From: Neoaquamicrobium sediminum
GTDB taxonomy: Bacteria > Pseudomonadota > Alphaproteobacteria > Rhizobiales > Rhizobiaceae
Reading direction: 5' to 3'
DNA: 64,000 nt
NCBI RefSeq assembly: GCF_013240295.1
Contig: NZ_JABETK010000003.1
Coordinates: 186,001-250,000 of the forward strand
Shown here: positions 10,433 through 22,400 of the stretch, piece after piece
How the letters are laid out: the number at the start of each line of letters is the position of its first letter
How positions within the stretch are numbered: position 1 is the first letter of the stretch
Translations under genes and position numbers: made by a program
Notes under the pieces: generated by a model
What the model was told of the DNA's origin: nothing
The model's input: the letters and a program-made list of their open reading frames with translations, nothing else
Databases searched by the model: none

Positions 10433-13104
10433 ATGCAGGATCTGCCGGCAACCGAAGTGAGGACGACCTGCCCCTATTGCGGGGTGGGTTGCGGCGTGCT
10501 GGCGCGTGTCGCCGCGGACGGCAACGTGACCGTCCGCGGCGACACCGACCATCCGGCGAATTTCGGCAGGCTGTGCTCGAAGGGCTCGGCGCTGGGCGAG
10601 ACGACCAGCCTCGAGGGACGGCTGCTTGTGCCGGAGATCGGCGGGCGCGAGACTTCGTGGGACGAGGCGCTGGACCTCGTCGCGCGTCGTTTTTCGGAAA
10701 CCATCGAAAAACATGGACCGGATTCGGTCGCGTTCTACATTTCCGGGCAATTGCTGACCGAAGACTATTACGTGGCCAACAAGCTGATGAAGGGCTTCAT
10801 CGGTTCGGCCAACATCGACACCAATTCGCGGCTCTGCATGGCGTCGTCGGTTGCCGGCCATCGCCGCGCCTTCGGCGAGGATATCGTCCCTGGCACCTAT
10901 GAGGACCTCGATCAGGCCGACCTTGTGGTGCTAACCGGATCCAACACCGCATGGTGTCATCCGATCCTCTATCAGCGGTTGCTGGCGGCTCGCGAGGCGC
11001 GGGGCACCAAGATCGTCGTGATCGATCCCCGGCGCACGGCCACCGCAGAGGAATGCGACCTGCACCTCGCAGTCGACCCCGGCACCGACGTGCTCCTGTT
11101 CAACGGATTGCTGGCCCATCTCGATATTGCCGGCGTGATCGACCGCAATTTTGTCGACTCTTCGACGACCGGCTTTGCCGAAGCGCTTTCGGTCGCGAGC
11201 GCGGAAGCATCCTCGCCCGGCGCTGTTGCCGCCGGATGCGGGTTGGCGGAAGCCGACGTGCGGCTGTTGTACGAGCTGTTTGCCGCAACGTCGCGAACCG
11301 TCACCGTTTACAGCCAGGGCGTGAACCAGTCGGCGCATGGCACCGACAAGGTCAACGCCATCATCAACTGTCACCTTGCGACCGGTCGCATTGGCCAGCC
11401 CGGCATGGGGCCGTTTTCGGTCACGGGGCAGCCCAATGCAATGGGCGGGCGCGAGGTCGGCGGGCTGGCCAACCAGCTTGCCGCCCACATGAATTTCGAC
11501 CGGCCGGAAGACGTCGAGCGCGTCGAACGGTTCTGGAGCGCCCCTGCGATGGCGCGGCAGGCGGGTCTGAAGGCGGTGGACATGTTCCGCGCCGCCGGCG
11601 ACGGGCGAGCCAAGGCGCTGTGGGTGATGGGCACCAACCCGGCGGTCTCGATGCCGGATTCGGCGCGTGTGCGCACCGCTCTGAAATCGTGCGAGTTCGT
11701 CGTGGTCTCGGACGTAACCCGCACCGACACGACCCGTTATGCCGACGTGCTGCTGCCAGCTGCCGCATGGGGCGAGAAAGGCGGCACCGTCACCAATTCC
11801 GAGCGACGCATGTCGCGCCAGCGGCCCTTCCTGCCGGTGCCCGGCAATGCGCGAGCGGACTGGCGCATCATCTGCGATGTCGCGCAGCGCATGGGATTCG
11901 GCGATGCCTTCACCTATGATGGACCGCTGGAAATTTTCCGGGAACATGCCCGGTTGTCGGCGTTCGAGAACCACGGCGACAGGCTTTTCGACATCGGTGC
12001 GTTGGCCGAGATTGCCGATGCCGAGTATGAGCATTTCCCGCCTCGCCACTGGCCACAGGCGAGTGGTGAGCCATGCGCGGAGCGCCTGCTGGTGGACGGC
12101 CGGTTCCCGACACCGGATGGAAGAGCGCGCTTTGTTGCCGTTCGTCAGGAGGGCGTGGCGCTGCCGGTAGATGCGAAGCGTCCCATCGCGCTCAACTCCG
12201 GGAGGCTGCGCGACCAGTGGCACACCATGACACGAACTGGCCGGGTTCCCCGTCTGATGGCGAACGTGCCCGCACCGACACTCGAAATCGCCCCGCTGGA
12301 CGCACACCGGCGCGGGCTGAGGGATGGCGATCTCGCTCATATATCGAGCCGCTACGGGTTCGCCCGGGCACGCGTCACCGTCTCGGACAATCAGAAACCG
12401 GGTACAGCTTTCCTACCGATGCACTGGAGCGGCCATTTTGCCGCCAATGCAGGCGCGGGATCGCTTGCCACGCCGCTGAGCGATCCGTTCTCGGGCCACC
12501 GGAACTGAAGAACGTTCCAGTACGCATTGAACGTGAGGCCATCGCCTGGACGGGCGTGCTGATGACGCGTCGCGAGTTGCGGCCAACGGGCTTCGTCCAC
12601 TGGACGCGGCATCCGGTCGACGGCGGCTGGGTCTACGAATTGTGCGGCACCGAAACGCCGGACCAGGGCATCCTCCTGTCGCGCCGCCTGCTGGATGGGT
12701 CGCCGCGCAACCAGTTTATGGAATACACCGACCGGCGCGGCCTGACATACCGCGCTGCTGCCCTCGATCCGGCCGGTGCTCTTGCCGAGGCACTGCTGGT
12801 GGCACCCCTGGTCAACTTCCTCCACGAGACTGGCTGGTGTCGTTGCTTGGCGCGCGTGAGCCGCTGGCGGCGGGGCAGCGCATGGCGCTTCTGTCTGGAC
12901 GTTCGCCCGTGCCGATGCCGTCGATCGGCCGTGTCATCTGCTCCTGCTTCAACGTCGGCGAACATCAGATCGCGGCAGCAGTAACGCGTGGGGCCGCCGT
13001 TGGAGGACATCGGTCAGCAGCTTCGCGCGGGTACCAATTGCGGCTCGTGCCGCTCCGAAATCAGGACACTGCTCGATGCACATCGTCTCCAGGCTGCCGA
13101 GTGA
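10433..13104 (+). CDS. nasA: NasA: assimilatory nitrate reductase catalytic subunit, three frame breaks as sequenced
   Basis: NasA reduces nitrate to nitrite in the cytoplasm with Mo-bisMGD and [4Fe-4S]. The N-terminal cluster motif is CPYCGVGCG with a later Cys in GRLCSKGS. The Mo-ligand region is SRLCMASSVAG. The C-terminal molydopterin-binding domain follows, then a BFD-like [2Fe-2S] tail (CSCFNVGEHQI...TNCGSCRSEI). The frame breaks three times: near 12499 (one base missing, ...DPFSG then PELKNVPV), near 12825 (one missing, before RDWLVSLLG) and near 12997 (two missing or one extra, before LEDIGQQLRAGTNCGSC). Repaired length is about 891 aa. The ATG at 10433 follows GGAG at 10421-10424; a GTG at 10424 is an alternative. 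Confidence 0.9.
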
Positions 13105-14602
13105 CCCCGCGCCGCGCATAGGAGCGCTGAGCGTCCTTCCCGTCTTCCTCGACCTGACAGGCAAACGTGCCGTCGTCGTCGGTGGCAGCGAGGCCGCCGC
13201 ATGGAAGGTCGAACTGCTGGTGTCGGCAGGTGCCAACGTCGACCTCTATGCTGGCGAGTTGTCCGAGGGCATGGAGGAAGTGGCGGTGCGTCACCCGGCA
13301 ATCCGTCACTTTCCGCGAAGCTGGCGCGCGGGAGACTTGAATGGCGCGGCGGTGGCGCTCTGCGACGCCGAACACGACGTCGAGGCGGTGGCTTTCGAGC
13401 AGGCGGCGCGCGAGGCTGGGGTACCGTGCAACATCATCGACCGGCCGGAGTATTGCCACTTTCAGTTCGGAACGATCGTCAACCGCTCGCCGGTCGTGGT
13501 CGGCATATCCACGTCAGGCGCAGCACCCGTGCTGGGGCAGGCGATCCGGCGGCGCATCGAGACGCTGCTTCCGCCCACACTCGCTGGGTGGGCGGGGCTG
13601 GCTCGGGATTGGCGCCGCCGTGTCGCCGAGGCGCTGCCGGTTGGGCCGGCAAGGCGCAGGTTCTGGGAGCGCTTCGTCGACCGTGCGTTCGGGCCAGCCG
13701 CGGATGAAACCAGTGAAGCCTCCCTCCTTGGCGGACTGCAAGACATCGAGTCCCGCGGGCACGTCACCTTCGTCGGGGCAGGTCCCGGAGACGCAGAGCT
13801 CATCACGCTGAAGGCGATACGTGCCCTGCAGGCGGCCGACGTCATCCTGTTCGACGATCTCGTGTCGGATGAGGTGCTGGAACTGGCCCGGCGCGAGGCA
13901 AAACGTATTCTCGTGGGCAAGCGGGCGGGGCGTGCAAGTTGCAAACAGCACGAGATCAACGACCTGATGGTAAAACTCGCCAACGCCGGGCGACGGGTGG
14001 TACGGCTAAAGTCGGGCGACCCAATGATCTTCGGGCGGGCAGGCGAGGAGATCGCTGAACTGGAAAGGCATGGCATCGGCTACGACGTGGTGCCAGGGGT
14101 CACTGCCGGGCTCGCTTTGGCCGCCACACTTGGCGTTTCCCTCACGCACCGTGACAAGGCGCGATCGGTTCGTTTCATCACTGGGCATTCACAGCATGGC
14201 GGCCTGCCCGATGATATCGATTGGATGGCGATAGCCGACCCCTCGACCACGACGATCTTCTATATGGGCGGACGGACAGCTTCCTCGATCGCTTCGTTAT
14301 TGATCTCTCATGGCATGCCGCCAGAGACGCCGGTTGTTATTGCGGCCGACATTGGGCGGATTGGTGAGACCAAACTGTGTTGCGATCTGGCGGATCTGTC
14401 AAAGGGGATCAACACCCTCCTCAACGGAGGTCCGGTGGTGATCGGAATCGGTTCCGTGTTCGCCGAGAGAAGAGCGGACCCAGCCACCGTCATGGCCGCA
14501 GGGTCATCGTGGACGGACGAGTTCGGGGACACTTGCCCGCAAGTCTCGTTCGAGCGGCGTGCCGCCTTACAAACCATAGTACAGATAGATCGCGTAACAT
14601 GA
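13076..14602 (+). CDS. cysG: CysG: siroheme synthase (dehydrogenase/ferrochelatase + uroporphyrinogen-III methyltransferase)
   Basis: CysG makes siroheme, the NirB cofactor. The 508-residue protein joins a SirC-like NAD-binding domain (about 20-215; GKRAVVVGGSEAAAWK, NIIDRPEYCHFQFGTIVNR, STSGAAPVLGQ) to a SUMT methyltransferase (about 225-470; VGAGPGDAELITLKA, SGDPMIFGRAGEE, PGVTAGLA). Its start lies inside the end of nasA (29-base overlap), so it ends the nas operon. The last 30 or so residues run antisense through the end of an SLC13 permease remnant and are unlike the family, so the natural C-terminus may have been replaced. Confidence 0.92.
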   Translation: MHIVSRLPSDPAPRIGALSVLPVFLDLTGKRAVVVGGSEAAAWKVELLVSAGANVDLYAGELSEGMEEVAVRHPAIRHFPRSWRAGDLNGAAVALCDAEHDVEAVAFEQAAREAGVPCNIIDRPEYCHFQFGTIVNRSPVVVGISTSGAAPVLGQAIRRRIETLLPPTLAGWAGLARDWRRRVAEALPVGPARRRFWERFVDRAFGPAADETSEASLLGGLQDIESRGHVTFVGAGPGDAELITLKAIRALQAADVILFDDLVSDEVLELARREAKRILVGKRAGRASCKQHEINDLMVKLANAGRRVVRLKSGDPMIFGRAGEEIAELERHGIGYDVVPGVTAGLALAATLGVSLTHRDKARSVRFITGHSQHGGLPDDIDWMAIADPSTTTIFYMGGRTASSIASLLISHGMPPETPVVIAADIGRIGETKLCCDLADLSKGINTLLNGGPVVIGIGSVFAERRADPATVMAAGSSWTDEFGDTCPQVSFERRAALQTIVQIDRVT

Positions 14603-14890
14603 CGCTATTCCGACGACGATGTTCATCGGCAGCCCGATTTTAACGAAGTCGCTGAACCTGTAATTGCCGGCGCCGTAGACAAGCGTGCGGTCTGATAGCC
14701 AATAGGCGTCGCAAAGCTCGCGCTTGCGCCAAACATTACGGCTACAACGAGCGCCCTTGGCTCGATCCCTATTTGTTGGCAAGCCTGATAACGATGGGCG
14801 TGAAGATGACCGCGACTGCATTGTTCGTCACGCATTCGGTTGACGTTGAGGCAAGGGCATAGACAATGGATCGCTGCTAGAGAGTGATTT
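14567..14890 (-). pseudogene. Remnant of an SLC13/DASS-family permease (C-terminal part only)
   Basis: Three minus-strand pieces in different frames reassemble the SLC13 C-terminus: ALASTSTECVTNNAVAVIFTPIVIRLA, then ALVVAVMFGASASFATPIGYQT, then TLVYGAGNYRFSDFVKIGLP and a final hydrophobic helix ending YLYYGL. The TNNA and SASFATPIGYQ signatures are typical of sodium/sulfate-type symporters. At least one in-frame stop and two frame changes separate them, and the N-terminal two thirds are missing, so this is a dead remnant. It converges on cysG and overlaps it by 36 bases. Confidence 0.75.
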
Positions 14891-14996
14891 CGCGGCTGCT
14901 TGGTGCCGAAAGCATATGCTGGCAGGAGCGAGCCACGATCCAGCCCACATGAGCTATTCAAGCGCCTTCGATGTCCATGAACAGAATGGCAGGAGG

Positions 14997-15026
14997 CTAT
15001 TACCGTTTTCGCAGATATGGTAACAA
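14997..15026 (+). repeat. Dyad repeat, copy 1, upstream of the nucleotidyltransferase-fold gene
   Basis: A 30-bp unit starting CTATTACCGT and ending GGTAACAA, with inverted arms TTACCGT/ATGGTAA around a TTCGC core. It matches the second copy at 15055-15084 at most positions. Two spaced copies of a dyad just before a start codon look like an operator. Confidence 0.65.
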
Positions 15027-15054
15027 ATCGTCTGGCGGCTGTAATGCAGGCGTG

Positions 15055-15084
15055 CTATTACCGTCTTCGCGTAAACGGTAACAA
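15055..15084 (+). repeat. Dyad repeat, copy 2, abutting the nucleotidyltransferase-fold gene
   Basis: Copy 2 has perfect 7-bp arms TTACCGT (15058-15064) and ACGGTAA (15075-15081). It begins 58 bases after copy 1. It ends 5 bases before the ATG at 15090, so a bound protein would block transcription or ribosome entry. Confidence 0.65.
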
Positions 15085-15089
15085 CGCAC

Positions 15090-16203
15090 ATGCAGCACAT
15101 CTCTCACAGCTACCAAACCATCTACTCGGAACTGGCGCAGCGCGCATTGGATGGTGCTTTCACCTCTGAGTTCAGCGCTGACGGCCGCTTCATCACCGCT
15201 GCGGTCAAGGGCCGTCGCTACTGGTATTTCGACATGCCTGACGGGCAGGGGGAAGAAGCGAACCTATGTCGGTCCTGTCGATGATCCTGAGGTCACCAAA
15301 CGGGTGGACAACTTCAAGGACCTGAAAAGCGACATCCAAGAACGCAGGAAACTGGTCTCTACGCTCGTTCGTCAAGCATATTTGCCACGACCTGAACGAG
15401 GCGTCGGCGAGATTGTCCAAGCGTTGGCCGATGCAGGCTTCTTTCGGCTTCGTGGTGTTTTAGTTGGGACCGTTGCGTTTCAATGTTATCCGGCGGTTCT
15501 GGGGGTCCGTCTGCCCCGCACCGCCATGGTTACCGCCGATGCGGATTTTGCCCAATTCCATTCGATCTCGGTTGCTGTCGAAGATCAAATGCCGCCGGTG
15601 CTCGAAACGCTGAAGCAGGTGGATCCAACCTTTCGAGAGATACCGCACCAGAACGACGGTCGCTTCACAACGCAGTATACGTCCCGCGCCGGATACAAGG
15701 TGGAATTTCTGACCCCAAATACAGGATCGGATGAATATGGCGGACGTCCTGCTCCAATGCCTTCACTTGGAGGCGCGTCGGCGCAACCGCTGCGATTTCT
15801 GGATTTCCTGATATACAACCCGATCCGTGCCGTTCTGCTGCACGGGGCAGGGGTTCCGGTGAACGTGCCGGCGCCTGAACGATACGCAGTTCACAAGCTG
15901 ATAGTCGCAAGCCGGCGTCGGACCGACGGCGATGGCACGGCAAAAAGCCGCAAAGATCTTGCACAGGCTGCAACGATCATGGAGGTCATGATCGCCCAGC
16001 ATCAGGCGGAGGACTTGGCCGAGGTTTTCATTGAGGCCTGGGAGCGCGGGCCAGCTTGGCGCGAAGCGATCCGTAAGAGCATACGTCAGATCGAAGACGC
16101 TGCCAGAACGCAGATCTACACGGGTCTGTCGCACGGCATTCGGAATCTCGAAATTGATCCTGCTGATCTCGGACTCGACAAAATATTGGAGAATGGCGAA
16201 TAG
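15090..16203 (+). CDS. GSU2403-family nucleotidyltransferase-fold protein, frameshifted as sequenced
   Basis: Repaired, this is about 370 residues. The N-terminal part is helical (MQHISHSYQTIYSELAQRAL). The core resembles the GSU2403-type nucleotidyltransferase fold: GVLVGTVAFQCYPAVLGVRLP followed by TADADFAQ, whose Asp-x-Asp would be the metal site. Later come the conserved FLTPNTGSDEYGGRPAPMP, RFLDFLIYNPIRAVLLHGAG and PAPERYAVHKLIVASRRR. The break is at the five-G run 15248-15252; removing one G joins ...FDMPDGQG to KKRTYVGPVDDPEV. The family is uncharacterised to my knowledge. A toxin-like or RNA-modifying role is speculation from fold and operator-like repeats. Confidence 0.8.
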
Positions 16204-16498
16204 CTGAGCAACCGGCGATCGCAGCGACCGACCGGAAACTCAATTCCGCATTCCTCTAATTTCATTTCAACAAACCATCGCCGACGGCAGGGGGCTCTCG
16301 GATTAACTCGCTACGCTGATTTCTTCGGCCACCGGACAAACATCTCAACTGCGCTCGGAAGGCTCTCGTTAACGTTGACTTCCGGCGGTGCGGAAGGTGA
16401 TTGACAACGATTACCAAAACAGAAGAAGATTATATCGACACTATACTTTTCCACCAGCGTAACAACGAGACGAGTGCCGCGGGGGCGGAGAGGTTCTC

Positions 16499-19400
16499 GT
16501 GCCACAGAGCCTTGCGCTCAGTGATCTGGTCGCTCCTTACTTCCTGAAGGGGCAGAACCTGAACGCCTTCCACGCGGCATTTTCCGTGCTGCGCGTGGTC
16601 GAGCATGAGACGGCAAGCGACGCTTTCGGCATCTCCATCCGCGGCCGCGCCGAGTTCCAGGGCCGGCTCAGCATTCCCGGTCCAAACGGTGCGCTATTCC
16701 AGTTCCGAAACGACGAGACCGATCCACCTTTCGACCCGGCGCAGCGCGACCCCGTCTTCGATCTGTCGGAGACGAGCATCAGCTTCGAACTGCATGTGCC
16801 GCGCACCGCGTCCACCATCATTGCGGCAGGCGCCGCGCAACTTGCAGGCGACGCCAACTTTGCCGCCGCTCGCGCGGTTCTCGCCGATTGGGATCCGATC
16901 CCTCTCGACGCGCCGCCATCCGACTTTCCGGCCTCGGCCTTCACGCTGGACCTGATCGTCAACGCACCAACCTTCCGGCCCGGCGGACTGCGGCCGGCGC
17001 GAATGACTGATGACGGGCTCTTGGTGCCCGACACCAATTTCAGCGAAGTGGTGCTGAATCTCCCCAAACTCCGCTTTCGCCTTGCCCACGATCAGGGTGA
17101 CGGCAGGCTGCGCTTCCTGCTTTTGTCGAGCGGTGTCGAGAGCCTCGACGACCCGACTGACATTGCCACATCCGAATTCATATCCATGGTTCCACCCTAT
17201 GCGTTCGTAAACGGCACCGACATCGGCATCGGATTCCGTGGCGGGACGCTGGACCTGTCCAGCGAAAGTACCCCTCCGGACGTATTGGAGCGGATCGGCG
17301 TCGGCGACGATTGGCAGGGCATTTACCTGCCGGAACTGCGCGTGTTTGTCTCCGGCGGCCGCAACGGTTTCGCATATCAGTTTGGCGTGCGCGATTTCCT
17401 CTTCGGTTTTGGTCCAAACGGCGGCATTTCGGGCGACTTCGAGGGCAGGATTTTCAACCAGGGCAGCGGTGACCTGACGGTGGGAGCACGCTTCTTCGAC
17501 GCCTCCGGCCGCAGTTTTGCCCTCCTGGAGCGGGACGGCGCGACCGCCTCCGCAGTGTTGCCGGCGATCACCCGGATGGTCGTGGACGTGGAGGGTGGGC
17601 GCACGCCCTACGGCGTGTCGGTCTCTGTCGACGGTGCTGCGCCAGCAACCGGTCGAATCTTCGAGATCGATTTGTCAGCCAATCCCACCGCCACAATCGC
17701 TATCGCCGTTGCGGACGCAACGTCCGGCGCGCCGGACAGCGCCGCGCTGACGATCGCCGCGCGCAGGGGCGATCCGCGTACCATTGTCGTTACCCCTGGC
17801 ACCGCCGCCGAACCGGCCAGGCAGGCGATGATCGCTGTTGCCGCCGGCGCGAACCCACGCATTGTCATAAAGGAGCAGAATGATCGCTTCGTCACGCTGA
17901 CCACAGAGCCTCTTGAGCGTGACGTGCGATGGTCGCTTGACGGCGGCGCCGAAACGACGCCGCGACCGAATTTCACAGTCGAGGTCGTAGCCGGCGCCTC
18001 ACACCAGATTCGCGCGAGCATCCCCGGCATGACGGTCGAGGCGATGCCGGTCTATTTCTACTTCGACCTCCCACCGAAGCCGGGCGCAGGCGCGGCTGAG
18101 CCACAAATCCTTGCCTCTGTGCTGCCGGAAAGCAACGACCAGGTGTGGACCAGCCTGGCGCGCGGCAGATCGCCAGGTTCTGGTCGCGAGACCGGCGGCC
18201 ACCGGCCCCTGACGGGCGGCAACCATCCTGCAATCTTCGAGGCGATCGATCCCGCCGTCACGCAGATCCAGATCGTGGGGCATGCCAGCTTCGAGGACGA
18301 TGAGAGCAAGCTGGAGCACAATTACCAGCTGGCTCGCCGACGTGCGATTGCCGTACGCGAACTGATCCACCATCACTACCCTGGCCGCTTCTCGCCCAGC
18401 ATAGACCCCGAGCCACCGGTCAAGGAGAGCTACGTCGCGCTTCCTGCCTGGAAGGCTGCCTGGATGACGCACAAGTCGCCTTCCGATCGTGACTGGTGGA
18501 AGGCCGAGATCAAGTTCAATCCTGACCCCAGCCGTCCGCCACGCGCCTCTGATGCAACATTGACCCGTGATCCGTCCGGCGGTGGGACGCCGCCAGTGAT
18601 ATCGGTCATTGACCCGCCAGTTCCGAACCCACCGCAGCGGCCCGACTGGTTCCGCAGCGCGGGTGTCAAATTGCGGGTCATCGAAAGCCGCTTTGTTGCG
18701 ATCCAGATCGACGGCGAGATCGATGTTCAGACTGCCGCCGAGGAAAAACTGCGCAATACCGGCCAGGTCCAAGGGCAGCCTGCCGAACGTGTTCGCACCC
18801 TGCAACGGGGTGTGCCGCTTGCGCCCGACAACCCGGGTGACGGCATCACCGCGTTCCGCTTCCTGCTGCAGGAAAACGAGATGACCGGCGAGACGGTGGT
18901 GTCGTTCTCGATCGGCGCCGACCCGTCTGACACCGATGGCCTGCTCGCCGTCGGTTGGCTTCCCGGCGAGGCACGGACGCAGAGTTTCTGGCGCGAACCT
19001 GCTGGGCTCTTACATCTCGTTCTGGCCGCTGCTTGCCAAGGCTGCGGACCGCGATGTCGGCTCGCCGGTCGATGCCGTGATCACGGGTGCCGAGCTGGCC
19101 CTTCCACCATTGATCGCCGCGCTGCCATGGTTCACGGTCGAACGCGTCATCCTGCACGGTGCTGAGTATCTGGCGCGCTGGCATGTGGCTGGCAGCGAGG
19201 GCAACATCTATTTCGACCTTGAGGCGTGCTGGTCGGCGTCCCTGCCTTCCGAGAATGACTGGCTTGTCCGCATCGATCCCGCCGCACCGCTCTCCGTCCG
19301 CTACAAGGCAATCGGCGTGCGGCTTTCCGACTTTGACGATGATGGTGCTCCGATCGCGCCGCGTTACGAGTTCAGGCCGGTCTTCGACAGTTCGCGCGGC

Positions 19401-22400
19401 TACACGATCGGCCTGCAGAACTCCGGCGGGTTGATGCTGCGCCCGCCCTTCGACCGTATCTTCAAGATACTCGGCGCGCGGCTCTCACGCATCAATCCGA
19501 TGACATTCGAGGTCGAGATCGGAATGGGTGTCGATTTCGGGGTCGTCTCATTCGACAGGCTGGGCATACGTGCCTATCTCGACCAGCCCCGACCACCTGA
19601 GATCACATCCATCGGGGCACGTGTCGACATTCCCGGGGCACTTGTCGGCGACGGTTACCTGTCCATCAGCAAGACCAAGATAGGAGGCCAGATCGACCTG
19701 ACGGTCCGCGCCATCGGGTTGCGCGTCGCTGGCGCGCTTGAAATCGCCGACATCTCCGAAGCCGAAGGCGGCCCAGCGACCGGGCTCTTCGTCGGCCTTG
19801 ACCTCCTCCTGCCAGTCGGCATCCCGCTTGGCTCGACCGGCCTGGGGATATTCGGCTTCCGCGGCCTGTTTGGCATGCACTATGCACGCACGCCGATCGG
19901 CGCTGACAAATCGGTTCCATCTATCGAGTGGCTGAAGGCGGCAAAGGGGCGACCGAACCTGCTCAAAACCGAACCTGCTCAAACGGAAGAGGAAGAGGAA
20001 GATAGCGGCGTCATTTTGTGGGAGCCGCGGATCGACCGCTGGTCGTTCGGTGTCGGGACCATAATCGGCACCATGGAAGGCGGTGTGCTCCTCAATCTTG
20101 ACGGAACGCTGCTTCTGGAACTGCCGGGGCCAAACATCCTGATAGCGCTCAATGCGCGCTTTCTGACACCGCCGCCAGCGATGGAAGAGGCCGGAGGCGT
20201 TGGTGGCGTCCTGGCCGTCCTGGAGATTACCCCGCAGCACATTGCGATCGGCATCTACGCCACCTACGAGATCGAGAAGCTGATCGAGATCAAGATCCCG
20301 GCGGAGGCCTTCTTCTCGACCGGCAATTTGCGCAAATGGCACTTCTATCTCGGCGCCCGCCCCGACGTCCAAGGTCCGGGTCCCGCGGTCGTGCGCGTAC
20401 TCGGCATCGTCGACGGCACCGGATACCTGATGATCCGCGGAGAGGGCCTCCAAGCATACAAGGACCTACCCGGCATCACCGGCTTCGGCATCGGCATCGG
20501 GGCCGGGGCCTCGTTTATCTGGGGTGATACCGACATCGGTCTCTATCTCAAAGTCGGCGGCGGCTTCGACGCGGTCGTCGGCTTCGACCCGATGCTGATC
20601 TCCGGCACCATGAGCGTCTACGGCGAACTTCGCCTGTTCATTGTCTCGGTCGGCGCGGACGTCCACCTGACCGTCACCGTGCGCGAGCAGGACGGCCCCC
20701 TGCCAATCGCCGTTCGGGTCGACGGCAAGGCGTGCGGCCATGTCGATTTCTTCTTCTTTGAGATCAGCGAATGCGTCTCGATCTCTTTCGGAACGCCGGG
20801 CATCGAACCGAACGTGCCGGGACTGATCGGCAAGGTGGCGCTCAAGAGCCGTTCGCCCGCATTGACCCAGGGAACCGGCGTCGACCGTCCCATCGACGGC
20901 AGTCTGGGCGATGCCCATGAGAGCGTCGGCGTGCCGGCGGCCAATGCGCCGCTGCCGGTGGTGCCGATTGATTCCATCCCTGTCATCACCATGCTGGCGC
21001 CGCCGGTGATCGAGGGCGCCGCCTTCCTCGGCACGACGCTCGCACCGCCCCCGAACTTGGACATGACGGACAACGGCTTCGTCGATCGCGGTGGGGAGCG
21101 CTATCGCTACGGGCTGCAGGTCCTCGAACTCGAACGCATCGCGCCAGACGGGTCGGTGATCGACCCGCCCGTGCTCGGCATCGGAACGCCGACGCGCTGG
21201 TGGACGCAGCAGGGTGCGACGGGCGATCCTCGGCAGCGCAACTGGCGTTGTTGACCTGGGACCTCGACCCCGCGCCCAAGGCCATCGAGACCAGCGACAA
21301 GCGCACCGAGACGATCCGCGACCGCTGGCAGACGGTGTGCGACGACGCCGCGCCGCCGGCCGCCGTGCTGTGGACGTTCCGCTTCGAACCGCTCGGCCCG
21401 AGCACGTCCGGCTGGGATCTTGCCGGCATCGCCTGGCCAGACCCGGACGGCACGCGGCGGTCCGGGACGGCAGACGCCAGGCTCTTCGTGCACGAGAAAT
21501 GGCGCAGCGGCATCGCCTGGGTGGACGCCGCACGCGGCATCGTGCCGGCGATGGTGGTGGGAGGTGCAGTTCCCTGCATCCGCCGCACGCGCCCGCTGCG
21601 TGACCTGGCCGAGATCGTGCGCGTCGGCGGCCGCGGTCCGGTCATGCGCGAGGAGGGCGCAGGTGGGCGGGACGGATTCTCGCTTGCGCCAGACGACACG
21701 GTCCTTGCAGCACTTGTGGGCTCGGATGAGGTCAAGCCTTTCAGGGTTCCGGAGACTTTGCACGCCAAGGCGCTTGCCGACATGACGGCGAGGCCGCAGC
21801 GCGACCAGTTTGCAGCAATAGCCGCGCTCGGCCGCGGCGAGGAGGTGTCTCGCGCTGACATCCTGGGGGCATTTTCGCCGGTCGGCACGTTGGTCGCGGG
21901 CGAAAAACGCGCATGCGAAGCGCGGGTACTGCAGTCGCCTCAGCTTGACGACGGGACCCTCGTGCGCTTCGCCGGCCCGCTGAAGGAAAAGCTCGTCAAG
22001 GAAGCGTTGGAGAAGGCCGGCATCGTGCACGGGCCGCTGGACGACACGCTCGTCCTGGAGACCGCAGGGTTCGACCGCTTGCGCCTGCTGCTGTTCCTTA
22101 CGCCGATCGACGAGGCGGCGACGATCGTCATCCGCGTGCTCGACGAGCAAGGCAATGAGCTGGAATCGCGGCCCGTCACCTTCGACGATCTCGTGCCCCC
22201 GCGCGACCTCCCCGAGGAATGGACTAGGACTGACATGCCGTGGGCGGCCGGAATCACCGACGTGTTCGCCTTCCTGGAGGCGGAGAAGCGCCTCGGCCGC
22301 TACCGCGCGGCCCTGGTCGAACTCGGCCCACATGAAAAGGCCGCTCGGGTCGAGATCGGCGTGAAGCGCTCCGATCCGCAGCTTCGTCCGTTCCTGCTGC

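Noticed and set aside
14990-15090. CRISPR-like direct repeats
   Set aside because: Only two imperfect 30-bp copies with internal dyads and no cas genes; better seen as operators.
16395-16450. Sigma-70 promoter with TTGACA before the giant cluster
   Set aside because: The nearest -10-like sequence is about 23 bases away, too far for a confident call.
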